A DNA stretch of 64,000 nt from Macrothele yani. Taxonomy: Eukaryota; Arthropoda; Arachnida; Araneae; Macrothelidae. Position numbers and translations under genes: made by a program. Of this stretch, positions 22,499 to 33,359 are shown one piece after another. A model generated the notes under the pieces. It was given only the letters and a program-made list of their open reading frames with translations. It was not told the DNA's origin and ran no database searches. The stretch's first letter is position 1, and every line of letters starts with the position of its first letter. Location of the stretch: NCBI GenBank assembly GCA_039090855.1, contig CM077011.1, positions 136,464,749 through 136,528,748 on the forward strand. Reading direction: 5' to 3'.

Positions 22499-23165
22499 TC
22501 AACACCCAAGAAATATTCCTAAAAATGTTTAACAAGTGTTAGAATCTTGAAAATAAATTTTTCACAATAACGTTATTTCACTGAGATTTTCGATTTCTAT
22601 AGCATACTCGATGTTTTCCGTTGCCCATAGCGGACCGACGATTTCCATAGCATACTCGATCGAAGTTTTCCGTCGTCCATAGCGGACTGACTATTTCTGT
22701 AGCATACTCGGCATTTTCCATCGTCCGTAGCGGACCAACGATTTCCGTATCACACTTGATATTTTACGTCGGATCGACGATTTCTATAGCAGTCTACGTT
22801 TTCCGTCATCCGCAGCGGAATGGTATGATGACACCCAAGAAATATTCTTGAAAATGTTTAACAAGTGTTACAATCTTGAAAATAAATTTTTCACAGATGT
22901 CTAATAACGTTATTTTACCGAGATTTTCAATTTCTATGGCATACTCGACGTTTTCTGTTGTCCGTAGCGGACTGATGATTTCCATAGCATACTCGATAGA
23001 GGGTTTCCGTCGTCTGTAGCAGACTGACGATTTCTGTAGCATACTCTATATTTATTTTCCATCGTCCATAGTGGACCAACGATTTCCATATCACACTCGA
23101 TGTTTTCCGTGGGATCGACGATTTCTATAGCAGAGTCGGTGTTTTCCGTCATTCGCAGCGGAACG
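22499..23165. repeat. Duplicated block of about 333 bp, each with five ~48-bp minisatellite units
   Basis: Both blocks open with ACACCCAAGAAATATTC (22499 and 22832) and then carry units of the form GATTTCCATAGCATACTCGA..TTTTCCGTCGTCC..AGCGGAC. Units start near 22585, 22631, 22682, 22737 and 22778, and again near 22926, 22977, 23029, 23081 and 23121. Matching units in the two blocks resemble each other more than their neighbours, so the block duplicated after the minisatellite formed. Confidence 0.85.
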
Positions 23166-23783
23166 GTGCGCACGGAGAATGCAGTGTGCTGAAGTACTGC
23201 CAATGAGAACAGGCGCACTGTGGTTCTGGTGCACAATGGCACAAAATCTACCTTTTGTAGCAAGATGACGCAAGATTTTTGTTTTGGAGCACTCTGGCGC
23301 AATTGGTGCTGAATTTCCATATCTGGTAACTGCATATGCATTATGCAAAAAATTGTCAGTTTCATTTTCCCCAACTTTTTCCTGATTTTTAGCCTTATTT
23401 TTGGATTCCCTGATTTTTCCCGATTTCCCAGTCAGCTGGCAACCCTGTCTGGATAACGAGGTGTTTTCCGTCATTCGCAGCGGAACGGTGCGCACGGAGA
23501 AATGCAGTGTGCTGAAGTACTGCCAATGAGAACAGGCGCACTGTGGTTCTGGTGCACAATGGCACAAAATCTACCTTTTGTAGCAAGATGACGCAAGATT
23601 TTTGTTTTGGAGCACTCTGGCGCAATTGGTGCTGAATTTCCATATCTGGTAACTGCATATGCATTATGCAAAAAATTGTCAGTTTCATTTTCCCCAACTT
23701 TTTCCTGATTTTTAGCCTTATTTTTGGATTCCCTGATTTTTCCCGATTTCCCAGTCAGCTGGCAACCCTGTCTGGATAACGAG
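23139..23783. repeat. Tandem duplication of about 322 bp that includes a transposon end and its flank
   Basis: Copy 1 is 23139-23460 and copy 2 is 23461-23783, almost identical. Each runs from GTGTTTTCCGTCATTCGCAG through the hAT right end GCTGGCAACCCTG and 13 bp of the mariner flank (TCTGGATAACGAG). The duplication therefore happened after the hAT had inserted, and is recent judging by near identity. Confidence 0.93.
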
Positions 23784-23949
23784 ATGCTTGAGAGATGGAT
23801 CGACAGAGGCGGACCAATTGCTTGGACTTCTCGGTCACCAGATTTAACACCAATACATTTTATTTTGTGGGATTATGTCACAAACATTGTCTATCAGATC
23901 AAAATCCCTGATCAGATGAAAGCTTGCATAACAGATGATGTGGCTACCA

Positions 23950-24814
23950 CAGGATTCCCACTCAAAAGTAATAAAACATTTCCCTGACTTTTCCAGGTTC
24001 ACCAGGTGGTTTTTAAAGTTTTTAACAGTGACATGTTGCAAAGAATTGCTACATTTCATTCCATTCCATTCATTTTTCTCACCAAAGCACACACTTGTAA
24101 ATTCTTTACGTAATTTGTCTTTATAAAATTACCTGCTTTTCATTAATAACAATTAAATGTGCACATTATTTTCTGTACCAAAGTTCCGTGAACTTTTGTG
24201 AATACTACCCAAACAGAATTTGTTAATACATTACCACAGAAACAAGTCATATGTAAGAAAAAATCTGTCAGTTAAATAGTTTCAGTTTTTCTATAACACA
24301 ATGCAGCTAAGCTTAATGATGGAATGACTTTGTTCAAAGAAACATTGTTTCAAGAGAACCAACAGACAAAGGACTTTGATCCATCATTTGGTTGGTTCTC
24401 TTGTGAAGTGTTTCTTCAAAGCAGGAGCCATTATGCCTAATTGTTTCATGTTATAACAACTGCCTGCAGAAATTGAACAAAAGCTTAATAACTGGCAATT
24501 TTAAAAATTCAATTTTGCATTTTTTTTTTTTTTTTTAGAGAATAAAGGAAATACTTAATATAACTGAAAGTAAAATCCACCAAATTCTAGGCGGGCAGTA
24601 ATTGCAAGCAAAAGTTTGAAATCTTGAAAAAATAAGTTTTTTTTGGCAAAATAGTTTCCATTGATTTTTACAAAAAAAAGGGGGGGGGGTAATTTTCCCT
24701 GATTTTTACAAAAAAGGGTAACTTTTCCTGAGTTTTCACTGATTTTTGGAACCATTTTAAAATTCCCTGAGAATTCCAGGTTTTCCCTGTTTTCCAGGTT
24801 GAGTGGGAACCCTG
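23950..24814. mobile_element. Short non-autonomous hAT with 5-bp target duplication
   Basis: The left end CAGGATTCCCACTCAA and right end (minus strand) CAGGGTTCCCACTCAA are a 16-bp inverted repeat with one mismatch. TACCA flanks both sides (23945-23949, 24815-24819). Removing it restores GATGTGGCTACCATTACACTG in the mariner frame (DVATITL). Internal sequence is AT-rich with CCCTGA..TTTTCCAGG motifs near both ends and no coding region. Confidence 0.88.
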
Positions 24815-25000
24815 TACCATTACACTGAACATGCGTCAAGACAACGTGCAATGAGATCAACTATCAGCTGAACGTTTGTCCGGCCACCAAGGGTACTCAC
24901 GTTGAAATTCATTGAGACAGTTATAGTGAGTAAAAAATTTAAAAAAATGTAGTTTTCCTTTATAATGATGCAAACCAGAAATGTATATATACCAAGGTCC

Positions 25001-25694
25001 CAAAAAAACTGGGAAAGGTGCTAGCATTTGCATTACGTGCCACTGCACCCATGTGGTAAATGGTATTGTTCGCAAATGGTGTATATAGAGAGGCAGATAT
25101 CTCTGCAATCTCAAGTAGTAGCATTCGTAGTTTAGGTGGCAGCTTATCAGGATTTAAGGGATTTCAAATGTGGTATGATAGTTGGTGTCAGGAAGATGGG
25201 TCACTCAATCTAGAAAATTACCACAAAATTTGGATTTACATGGTCAACAGTTTCAAGATGTATCAGGACTACACAAACTTAGGGGGAAATGTATGATCGT
25301 GAACAGTGGTGTCCCGCACACATCGTAACATCCACCTGGTGTGCAACATTACTACAAATCACAGTACAATTCAATGCTGAGGCCAGTAGTAGCATCAGCA
25401 TTCGGATAGTGCAATGTTCCCTGTGCTCTTTGGGGTTTTGGAGTTGACGCCCCATCCGGGTGCCATTGCTGACCCAAAGACACAAGGCTGTGTGCCTCAC
25501 CTCGACTTAGGAACACCACCATTAGATGTAAGATGCCTGAAAACATGTAGCCTGATCCAACGAATCGCAGTACTAACTGTTGCTGGCAAATGGCCCACTC
25601 CACGTGTGGTGACAACCCCAGACGAGGAAATGGATCTGCATGTTAAGTTGATAGTAGTTGAGAACACGCTAAGTTACATATAATAGTTTTATGG
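25001..25694. other. Unassigned repeat-like sequence
   Basis: Moderately GC-rich open stretches occur on both strands (for example 25414-25683 plus), but no motif is decisive. It lies between the mariner-type right end and a Penelope-like 3' region. It could be another transposon remnant. Confidence 0.35.
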
Positions 25695-26230
25695 CAAATA
25701 TATTTCAGCCATTACTATGGCCTTCATCAGTGCGACTACGGTTTGTTTTGTTGCCAGATTGGAAAGGTAAATTTTGTAACGGTAACTCCGGGTGACGTGA
25801 TTGCAATGAGGGATTTCCAGATGTATCGAACATAAATGGGGAGCTCAGAGTTGCAATTTTTGGAAAACAAAATTTCCAAACTTTCTCTAAATCTCAGAGC
25901 AAAACGATTTTGGAAGGAGGTCAACTTTTTGGTATCGGACCAAAGTGAAATAGCAGAAGTGTCAGCCATGGTAAGTTGAGACAAGGAAGAGGAAGGTTTT
26001 CCAAATTTCACATCAGATTTGTGTTCCTGAAGTCTTGAGAGAATTTTCCGGAAAGAACTTCCTATGTATGCAGTTAATACAATGTTTGTCTTTATAGGAT
26101 ATTATACACTCCAGGTGAAGAAAGCGGAGGTCTTGGGTCTCTGTCATTATGGAGGATAACAGAAACTGAAGAAGAGCGAATGGCAAATCTATATCCTTCT
26201 CCTTTGAAGATACTTTCTGCCTACAAACTC
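25695..26230 (-). pseudogene. Penelope-like element, GIY-YIG endonuclease end
   Basis: On the minus strand, AYIGSSFRKILSRLQEHKSD gives the 'YIG' motif followed by the R...L..H signature of a GIY-YIG nuclease. Then come VKFGKPSSSLSQLTM and DTKKLTSFQNRFALRFRESL, matching the distal part of the domain. The 3' flank contains GATGAAGGCCATAGTAATGG, the D-E-G..S-N-G type sequence often following Penelope ORFs. The reverse transcriptase part is missing and a frame break precedes YIG. Confidence 0.78.
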
Positions 26231-26231
26231 A

Positions 26232-26232
<1 letters not shown>

Positions 26233-26275
<43 letters not shown>
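26233..26275. repeat. (TG)n microsatellite
   Basis: About 20 GT dinucleotides ending in GCGCGC. Confidence 0.97.
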
Positions 26276-26280
<5 letters not shown>

Positions 26281-26427
26281 TGTTGCTAACACCTAATTGC
26301 TTAGTACAATGTGCCTTGTGTTTTTTTTATTTTAATAATAAATCATTTATAAAGGCTTTTTTTTTATATGTAATATCGTTACAGTAGTCAAAAATATCAC
26401 AAAAAGGCAAATGTTGTTAACACTGAC

Positions 26428-26497
26428 CTTCAAGATTGCCATTCCTAGAATGAGTAGCAAAAATAGGCCAAAAGTAATGACATCTAACAGGTCTTCC
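26428..26497 (-). CDS. Candidate host exon B, membrane segment
   Basis: A 70-bp minus-strand segment bounded by an acceptor (CCATTTTTCAG) and a donor (GAAG|GTCAGTG). In one frame it encodes EDLLDVITFGLFLLLILG followed by MAILK, a strongly hydrophobic helix suited to a membrane span. A second open frame (GRPVRCHYFW...) also exists, so the frame is not proven. In the membrane frame it needs one base from the previous exon, which is what candidate exon C (41358-41422) supplies. No transposon similarity. Family not recognised. Confidence 0.45.
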
Positions 26498-27004
26498 CTG
26501 AAAAATGGAAGAAAAGCATAGCATTAGAAATTGATTTACATGAAACTAATCTGTCCATATACAAATTGCATTTTCAGAGCAAAGCAACAAAGAAACACAC
26601 AGATGCAGTGAATAGTTAAATGCTTTTGTTTTAGTACCTACTCTCCTGAGATTGGCACCAAACCATGAAAGGTTTCACATAATGAACAAGTAGCAAAGGA
26701 CAGAAGTTATATATGCCTTTCAAAACATGCAAAAAAAAATGTAACAGATGTTGGATGCATTAGTTATTTGCATCTTATCAGATCTCACAAAAAAGATATT
26801 TTATATGAACATAATTCAAGATTAATTGAACAGCAGTGTGTTGAAACTGATTCAGTGTTTAAGCTGTCGCTCACATTTTTGGCAAATCGCAACAAAGACA
26901 GTAATTGTGCATTTTTGCCAAATTGCAATAAAGACAGTAAGAAGTCACCAATGAAACACCAAAAAGCAAATGTTTCCTGTCATTTTTTTTTTCATTTATC
27001 ATCT
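26498..27004. other. Probable intron sequence
   Basis: AT-rich; one open frame (26768-27046) lacks recognisable features. GCAA(A/T)AAAGACAGTAA recurs at 26890 and 26925. Nothing else seen. Confidence 0.45.
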
Positions 27005-27175
27005 CAAATGCTTTATCATCACTTAGAATGCACGCACCTCTTTTGAGGCGAGGGGTTGGTTGAAAGACTGAACTGCAGGAAGGCAGGTCAGCTCCCGTCT
27101 GTCAATCAATTACTGACCCTACCCGGCATTCTAGTGCCACAGTGCGTGAGCTCTTTGCTGAAGGCATTGTATGAC
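27005..27175. repeat. Interspersed repeat shared with 11655-11840
   Basis: Second copy of the unassigned short repeat. Same order of blocks, including GGGGTTGGTTGAAAGACTG and CTGTCAATCAATTACTGA. Confidence 0.7.
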
Positions 27176-27207
27176 AGTAAACTGGGAGAAATTTTTTTAA
27201 AGCATTT

Positions 27208-27296
27208 ATTTATTTTTTTTTTTTTTTTTTTTTTTTTACCGATTTTAGACAGTTGGTCAGAAGTCAGCACTTAGAACACTGCGCCACCAGGGCAGC
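27208..27296 (-). repeat. tRNA-derived SINE head
   Basis: Minus strand: GCTGCCCTGGTGGCGCAGTG then TTCTAAGTGCTGACTTCTGA, followed by an A run (27208-27237 as T on the plus strand). The TGGCGCAGTG block is an A-box-like sequence, shared with the SINE at 38301-38538. It sits in the C-terminal part of the mariner transposase. Confidence 0.6.
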
Positions 27297-28350
27297 TTTC
27301 TTTTTGCAGATATGAGGAGAGGAAAAGCACTAAACTCATGGCTGTAATGCCGCCTTCCATTGATGCAGAACGAAAAAAGACAACCTTTTGCCATCTGCCA
27401 GTGAGCTGCAGAATGCCTCGTTCACAGAAGGACCTGTCTTTCATGACAAAAAAATGTACAAGGTGCTGATTTACAGCCTCATCTGAATTGAACGTTATAC
27501 CACGCAAGGACTGTTGAAGAGAGCAAAACAAGTGGAAGTCTGATGGTGCAAGGTCAGGTGAGTATGCTGGGTGTGGCAACACATCCCACCCAAGCTCCAA
27601 TAATTTTTAGCGGGTGATCAAACTTGTGTTACAACAAACAAGCTCTGGACATTTCTGAATGATGGATTCGTTCAAACTGTCCACTTGCCGACAGTACACA
27701 TTGAATTGATTGTTTGGTTCCGTGGTAGGAGCTCAAAAACACGACACCTTTAAAATCTCACCACACTAAGACCAGAACCTTCCGCTGATGAATGTCTGCT
27801 TTGGATGTCGTTTGAGGCGAAGCAGCACGTCGGGACCAAGACCGTTTGCGCAGCACATTGTTGTACACAATACACTTTTCGTCACCAGTTATCAGTCGCT
27901 TCAAAAAAGGATCGTTTTCCTCACGTTTAATGAGCATATCACAGATGTTTATACGCGCTGTCAATTGAGCTTCTTTGAGTTCATGATGAACATACACATC
28001 AAGCTTGCTTACGTATCCCAGCTTTTTCAGGTGGTCGTGAACGCTTGAATGATGATGTGCAATGTGTCTGCAATCTCTCGTGTCGTGTAACGTGGGTCTG
28101 ACTCAATCAATGCCTTGATTTGGTCGTCATCAACCTCGGTTGGCCTCCCAAACTGAGGAGCATCGTCGAGGTCAAAATCACCAGCACAGAATTTTGCGAA
28201 CCACTGCTGGCACTGACGTTCTTGTAGAGCATTATCACTGTGCACTTTATGCAACTTTTCACAAGCTTGACGCGCGTTCTTCCCTTTACGGAAATAAAAC
28301 AGTAAAATATGGTGAAAATGAACAGTTTGGTCTTTCATCTTCAACTTGAT
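27297..28350 (-). pseudogene. Mariner transposase (DD34D), degraded
   Basis: The minus strand carries the N-terminal helix-turn-helix pair (HHILLFYFRKGKNARQACEK and QCQQWFAKFCAGDFDLDDAP), then GRPTEVDDDQIKALIESDP. Next come LKRLITGDEKCIVYNN (first catalytic Asp) and YSPDLAPSDFHLFCSL (third catalytic motif, Asp as in mariners). The second catalytic motif is no longer legible. Frameshifts occur near 28025, 27750 and 27600. The flanking 32-bp inverted ends could not be identified. Confidence 0.88.
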
Positions 28351-28439
28351 GTCAAATCAACCAAATTGCTCACTATTCCTTTTAGACTGCAGCTAGAACT
28401 GGCACACCTCTCGAATGCCATAGTGATAATAGAGCTGCA

Positions 28440-28990
28440 AATGCCTCTAGTACTTCCAAAACCGCCCAACCGCCATCGGGTGCCAAAATACATCATGAAT
28501 TTTCAGACAACCCAATAGAATATGTTTCCACTACTCCAGAGTTCGCTGGCACAGAGCTTTACACCACTCCAACTCACACTTGGCATTGATCTTTGCTAAT
28601 GCTAGGCTTGTGTGCTGCTGCTCAGCCATGGAAATCCATTCCCTTCAGTTCACAGTAAACCGTCATGGTGTTGGCATTGATTTCATAATCATTCTGGAAC
28701 TAGGTAGGGGGTGTTGGAACGGAAGACAGGTGATTTTGTCGCACCACCGACTTCAGCACTTGGCATTCCCGCTGTCATTTTATGTGATCTACCAGGTAAT
28801 AATCGCACTGTTGTTGCGCCTAGGCATTTCCACTACACAATAATATCACTCACAGTTAATTGGGGCAGCCAAAACAGAACAGAAATTTCCCGAACTGACT
28901 TATCGCAAAAATGGCATCCTATGACAGTGAACTCTTCCATACAACCCATTCTACTGCTCATGCTTGTCTATGGTGTTTGCCAGGTCAGGT
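28440..28990 (-). pseudogene. Tc1-like transposase remnant
   Basis: Across several minus-strand frames, KINAKCELEWCKALCQRTLE resembles the 'R-L-E-W-x-(K/R)-x-H-x-x-W-T-x-E-Q-W' block just before the first catalytic Asp of Tc1 enzymes. Upstream fragments are compatible with the helix-turn-helix part. No catalytic motif survives. Moderate confidence only. Confidence 0.45.
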
Positions 28991-29079
28991 GGATCTTTCT
29001 GTACCTGTATGGGTCATGGCTGCAACATATATGGGCAAATCCACTATTCCAAAGCAGTGTTCAGATAATTTTGGTCATA

Positions 29080-31701
29080 CATACCTGCCAACTAAATTTA
29101 ATGAATATGCAGAAGATTGCTTTGTAAATTCAGAAGATTGTGTAAAAATTCAGAAGATTTTTTTATGTCAATTTGTCACACGATAAAGTGATTTAGAACT
29201 CATACTGCTTAAACAAAAAAGGAATACATGACACTTACCTTTATTTTTTTGTGTTTTTATTGAAGGGAACTTTAATTTATAGTAATTTAAGAGTTAGCTA
29301 AACTTTTTACAGTGGCCTTTTTGGCTTTTTTTAATAATACTTTGGAGTACTCTTTTTGAAAACAAAGTAAATTTTCTTTGCATTTAATTAACAGAAGACT
29401 CTCAAGTGATTCACTTGACATTAATGATCGAAACATTGTGCAATTTTTTTAACCAAAGAAAAAATTCTTTTGCATTTATTAATTAAATGGCAAATACACC
29501 CTATAATTATTATTTCACTTTGGTGTTCTTTCCAATGACGAGACACGCCGTTTTTCTCTCCTATAATTACTGGAGCATTGTCTGCTCCAAAAGCAATGCA
29601 ATTTTTGAAAGGTGTCTGAGAACCATGAATTCTGATATCAAAGCTTTCACTATTTTAGATAAATGGCGTAATTTTCAGAGAATGAATACTTTTTTTTAAC
29701 GTCATGCACCAATTCTTATAAATTTCCAAACTTCGTCACTTCCATTTTTGGAAATATCCCCAACCCTTATCAAGCTAAAATGCACACACATTTATGAGTG
29801 TGATGGCATTTAACAACTACATAGCAGTGGGGACCACATCACGGGGGAAAAAAATGGAATACAATTACTGAAGAAATCTTCACTCCGTCTGACTTCCGTT
29901 TTTGGAAATTTATTTAACATTTTCAAGCTGAAATACAAATATTTATGGAATAAAATGATACCTAATAATACTGGGTAGAGGAAACATCGTGAGAAAAAAA
30001 ATTACGATTACAAGAAAAATCTTACACCTCTGTCTAACTTTCCGTTTTCAAAGGATGAAATTCCGTCTTCCGATTAAGAACCCCCCCCCCCTCACCACCA
30101 CCACCACCACCACCAATTCTCCCAAAATTTCAGTTCAGTTCTGCCTTGATCTCGTGAATGGTCCAAATGATAACAAAAATGATGGAATTCCTCGAATCAG
30201 CGTAAGAATCTTGTGGCCGAAAATTACGCGGAAATTTTCAGGCGGCCTAACTTCCGTTTTCGGAAATTGTTGCCTACATTTTCAAGCTGAAATTATGCAA
30301 TGAAATTATATTTAACAACAATACTGAACAGAAGCAACATCACACGAGAAAAAAAAAAAAAATATGATTGCGGGGATAATCTGCACTCCATTTAGCTAAA
30401 TTTCAAGAATCTCACGTACGAATTAATCGCTGAATCGATTTCTAATGACGCAAAATTAAGCTAAAATATCGATGACCAGTAAATTTTAACTTTTGGTGCA
30501 AAATCAGCGCCGATTTCGTTAAAATTACAATTTTTTTAGCAAAATGGTGAAAGAACGTTTTGGCGCAGGCTGGCGCAATTGGCGCAGGTCTCGCAGCCTG
30601 AGATTAAGACTAGTAAATTATTGCTGCGCTTTTCAACTTTTTTTTTACTTACAAAAATTAATTAAGCAGGTTATTTTTCGCAAAAAACACAAAAAAATTT
30701 CGAATGGCAGAAAAAACGCGAGTTTGGTCGGAAAATCGAAAACGGAAAGTAGACAGAGGTAAGATTTTTCTTGTAATCGTAATTTTTTTCTCACGATGTT
30801 TCCTCTACCCAGTATTATTAGATATCATTTTATTCCATAAATATTTGTATTTCAGTTTGAAAATGTTGGATAAATTTCCGAAAACGGAAGTCAGACTGAG
30901 CGAAGATTTCTTCAGTAATTGTATTTTTTGCCCCGCAATGTGATCCCCACTCCTATGCAGTTGTTAAATGTCATCACCCTCATAAATGTGTGCGCATTTT
31001 AGCTTAATATGGGGTGGGGGAAATTTCCAAAAACGGAAGTGACGAAGTTTAGAAATTTGTAAGAACTGATGCATGGTGTAAAAAAAAAAAAGTATTCCTT
31101 CTCTGAAAATTCCACCATTTATCTAAAATAGTGAAAGCTCTGACAGAATTCATGGTTCTCAGCTACAGTTAATGTTTTTAGTAATCACAGGATACCTTTC
31201 AAAAATTGCATTGCTTTTGGAGCAGACAATGCTCCAGTAATGATAGGAGAGAAAAATGGTGTGGCTCGTCATTTGAAAGAACACCAAAGTGAAATAATAA
31301 ATATAGGGTGTATTTGCCATTTAATTAATAATGCAAAAGAATTTAATTAAAGCAAAATAATTTTTTCTTTGGTTAAAAAAATTGCACAATGTTTCGATCA
31401 TTAATGTCAGGTGAATTGCTTGAGTCTTCTGTTAATTAAATTCAAATGAAATTTATTTTGTTTTCTTAAAAAAAGCCAAAAAGGCCACTGTAAAAAGTTT
31501 AGCTAACTGTTAATTACTATACTAAAAGTTCCCTTCAATAAAAACACACAAAAAAAATAAAGGTAAGTGTCCTGTATTCCTCTTTTGTTTAAGCAGTATG
31601 AGTTCTAAATCACTTTATCGTGTGACAAATTGATGTAAAAAAATCTTCTGAAATTTCAAAGCAATCTTCTTCATATTCATTAAATTTAGTTGGCAGGTAT
31701 T
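29080..31701. mobile_element. Fold-back hAT-A element with arms of nearly 1 kb
   Basis: CATACCTGCCAACTAAATTT at the left is mirrored by AATACCTGCCAACTAAATTT on the minus strand at the right. The inverted similarity continues inward through 29080-30055 against 30724-31701, with small indels, leaving a spacer of about 670 bp. The arms contain 145-150-bp subrepeats starting ACTTCCGTTTTCGGAAATTT. No transposase is present. A clear target duplication was not found. Confidence 0.88.
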
Positions 31702-32575
31702 CTTGGAAAAAATTACCTCAAGTCAACAACATCAGAACACGTGGGATTCCTGCCCAAAGTATTAAACTCCCGCCAAAGTAAAAGTTCACAAAATTTTAGC
31801 TTTAAAAACGTATATTTCATAAAATTACATACGTTAAAAATGAATCCTTCCCTGAGTTACGAAAATGCAGTCAAAATACATCATTCATGTTGGGAATATA
31901 ATCTATGGGCACATGAATCGGCTTCCAAACGTAGCAGCCTGGATAATTCATTTTGCAAATCGCCAACTGTTGCAAATCAGGCATGAGATTCTTTAGCGGA
32001 ATTTCAAATTTTTTTATTATTTGGGATCGATACAAAACTAAAGAGAATTTGGGGAGAGGAGATTAATGTGTGTGAACAGTATTATTCCGTTCTTCAAAAC
32101 TTAAAAGTTTTAGCGTAATAATCATTATTTCTTCTTCTTGCAAAGTTGCCTCTGCCCAGTATTGTCACTAAATAACAGTATATTGCATAAATGTTTGTAT
32201 ATCAGCTTGAAACTGTAGGCAACAATTTTCCGAGAACATAAATTTGTCAGGGGCAAAAATTTCCCTGTAATCGATTCGGGAAATTTTGCCTTTGTTGTCA
32301 TCATTTGCATAATTCTCGAAAGCAAAGAGAATTGGGGGGGGGGGGTTTGCGTTGTCTGGCTGTAAACGAAATTCTGTCTTCCGAAAACGGAAGCTAGACA
32401 GAGTGACGATTTCTCATGTAATCGCAGTTTTTTTTCTTGTGATTCCTCCTGTTCAGTATTAATGTAAAATATGATTTTGTTCAATAAATGATTGTGTTTC
32501 AGCTTCAAAATGGAAGAAAAATTTACGAAAATGGAAATCGGACTGCGCGAAGGGTTAAAAAAACTGCACTCCACT
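31702..32575 (-). mobile_element. hAT-A debris with the same 150-bp subrepeats
   Basis: The minus-strand units with TTCCGAAAACGGAAGCTAG near 32375, and related ones near 32200 and 32530, match the subrepeats of the fold-back element next to it. A run of 12 G lies at 32335. Ends are not defined. Confidence 0.6.
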
Positions 32576-33359
32576 CAGAATAACTCTGACATAGCTCCCT
32601 TATGTTGTGATATTCAATAGATTACAGGCTACATAGCTGATCTATTGAATAATAAAATGTATATTTTGAAAATGAGGCAGTTGTTGACATAATTATAAGA
32701 AGAGCACATATTTTAATGAATTTTGAATAATTAACATTTCCAAGAACTCATGTCAGTTCTGAGCAGAAGAAATAATTGGAAGATCTTTCCAATTTCATTG
32801 AATTTGTAAAGGTTTTTCTATGTATTCCACACTCTGAAGGAAAAAAAGATTTTTGAGTACACTGTTTTTGTCACTTGGATCTATAGTAATATGCAAGAAA
32901 GTAGGACAAGTGGAATATTTTTTCCAGATTAAAGCTCTCTTAAAACAAGCTCTAAATGAAATGAAAGCAGAGATTCCAAAATTTATTAAGTAACCTGCCT
33001 TCATTCTTGCTCTGCCTGCCTCAGAGGCAATTTGTGTATCCTGGGTTTCAGCAATTGACATTGTATAAGTAAAAGACCCAATACTAATGACGGAGATGAT
33101 GTTATAATTGGAACAAATGATAAATGACTGTTTATAATGTCAAACAGAGCACAGGTTGGACACAAGACAGTCAGAAAAATACTGAAAGCTGCCCTAGTTT
33201 CAATGTATGGACCAAATTACCACAAACACTTTGAGAGAGAGAGAGAGAGAGTGTGTGTGTGTGTGCATGTCTTTATAACATTAACCATAGTTTATTATGA
33301 AAAATGCAATTCATGAGACTACCTTATAGGTTGTCTTATGTTATAAACGTGATTTTAAT
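32576..33359. other. AT-rich, no element recognised
   Basis: Holds a mixed (GA)n(TG)n microsatellite at 33232-33266. A minus-strand open frame (32795-33061) includes TQIASEAGRARMKAG next to a weak donor-like GCAG|GTTACT. I looked at it as an exon, but the acceptor is poor. Confidence 0.4.

Larger units (their letters stand above)
21400..23770 (-). mobile_element. hAT element in the mariner-type gene
   Basis: Ends are CAGGGTTGCCA and, on the minus strand, CAGGGTTGCCAGC. Flanks CCTGGA (21394-21399) and TCTGGA (23771-23776) are a 6-bp target duplication with one mismatch. Removing the element restores GATTACCTGGATAACGAG, which reads DYLDNE in the mariner frame. Inside are a minus-strand hAT transposase fragment, an A run (22420-22444) and two nested tandem duplications. 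Confidence 0.87.
20660..25000 (+). pseudogene. Mariner-superfamily transposase (helix-turn-helix/DUF4817 type), split by two hATs
   Basis: Plus-strand coding order: KIRLVLQA-type KILVLQALKLNDHVARTNF, then FLHQVCFSDEVTFHVSGTVN (first Asp in SDE), EEMVTRISYLDMLKLF, and QHNRAPPHFS. The last corresponds to the usual Q-D-G-A-P-P-H second catalytic motif with the Asp replaced by Asn. After an insertion at 21400-23770 it continues WIDRGGPIAWTSRSPDLTPI and YQIKIPD. After a second insertion at 23950-24814 it ends ITLNMRQ. The right terminus lies near GTCCCAAAAAAACTGGG at about 25000. The left terminus was not found. Enzyme inactive. Confidence 0.82.

Noticed and set aside
22499..23165. CRISPR-like or regulatory array
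   Set aside because: Direct, diverged, contiguous units inside a hAT; best explained as a minisatellite.
32795..33061. Host exon encoding TQIASEAGRARMKAG
   Set aside because: The donor GCAG|GTTACT is weak, no pyrimidine tract precedes the acceptor, and it would sit between exons C and B, which already join in phase.
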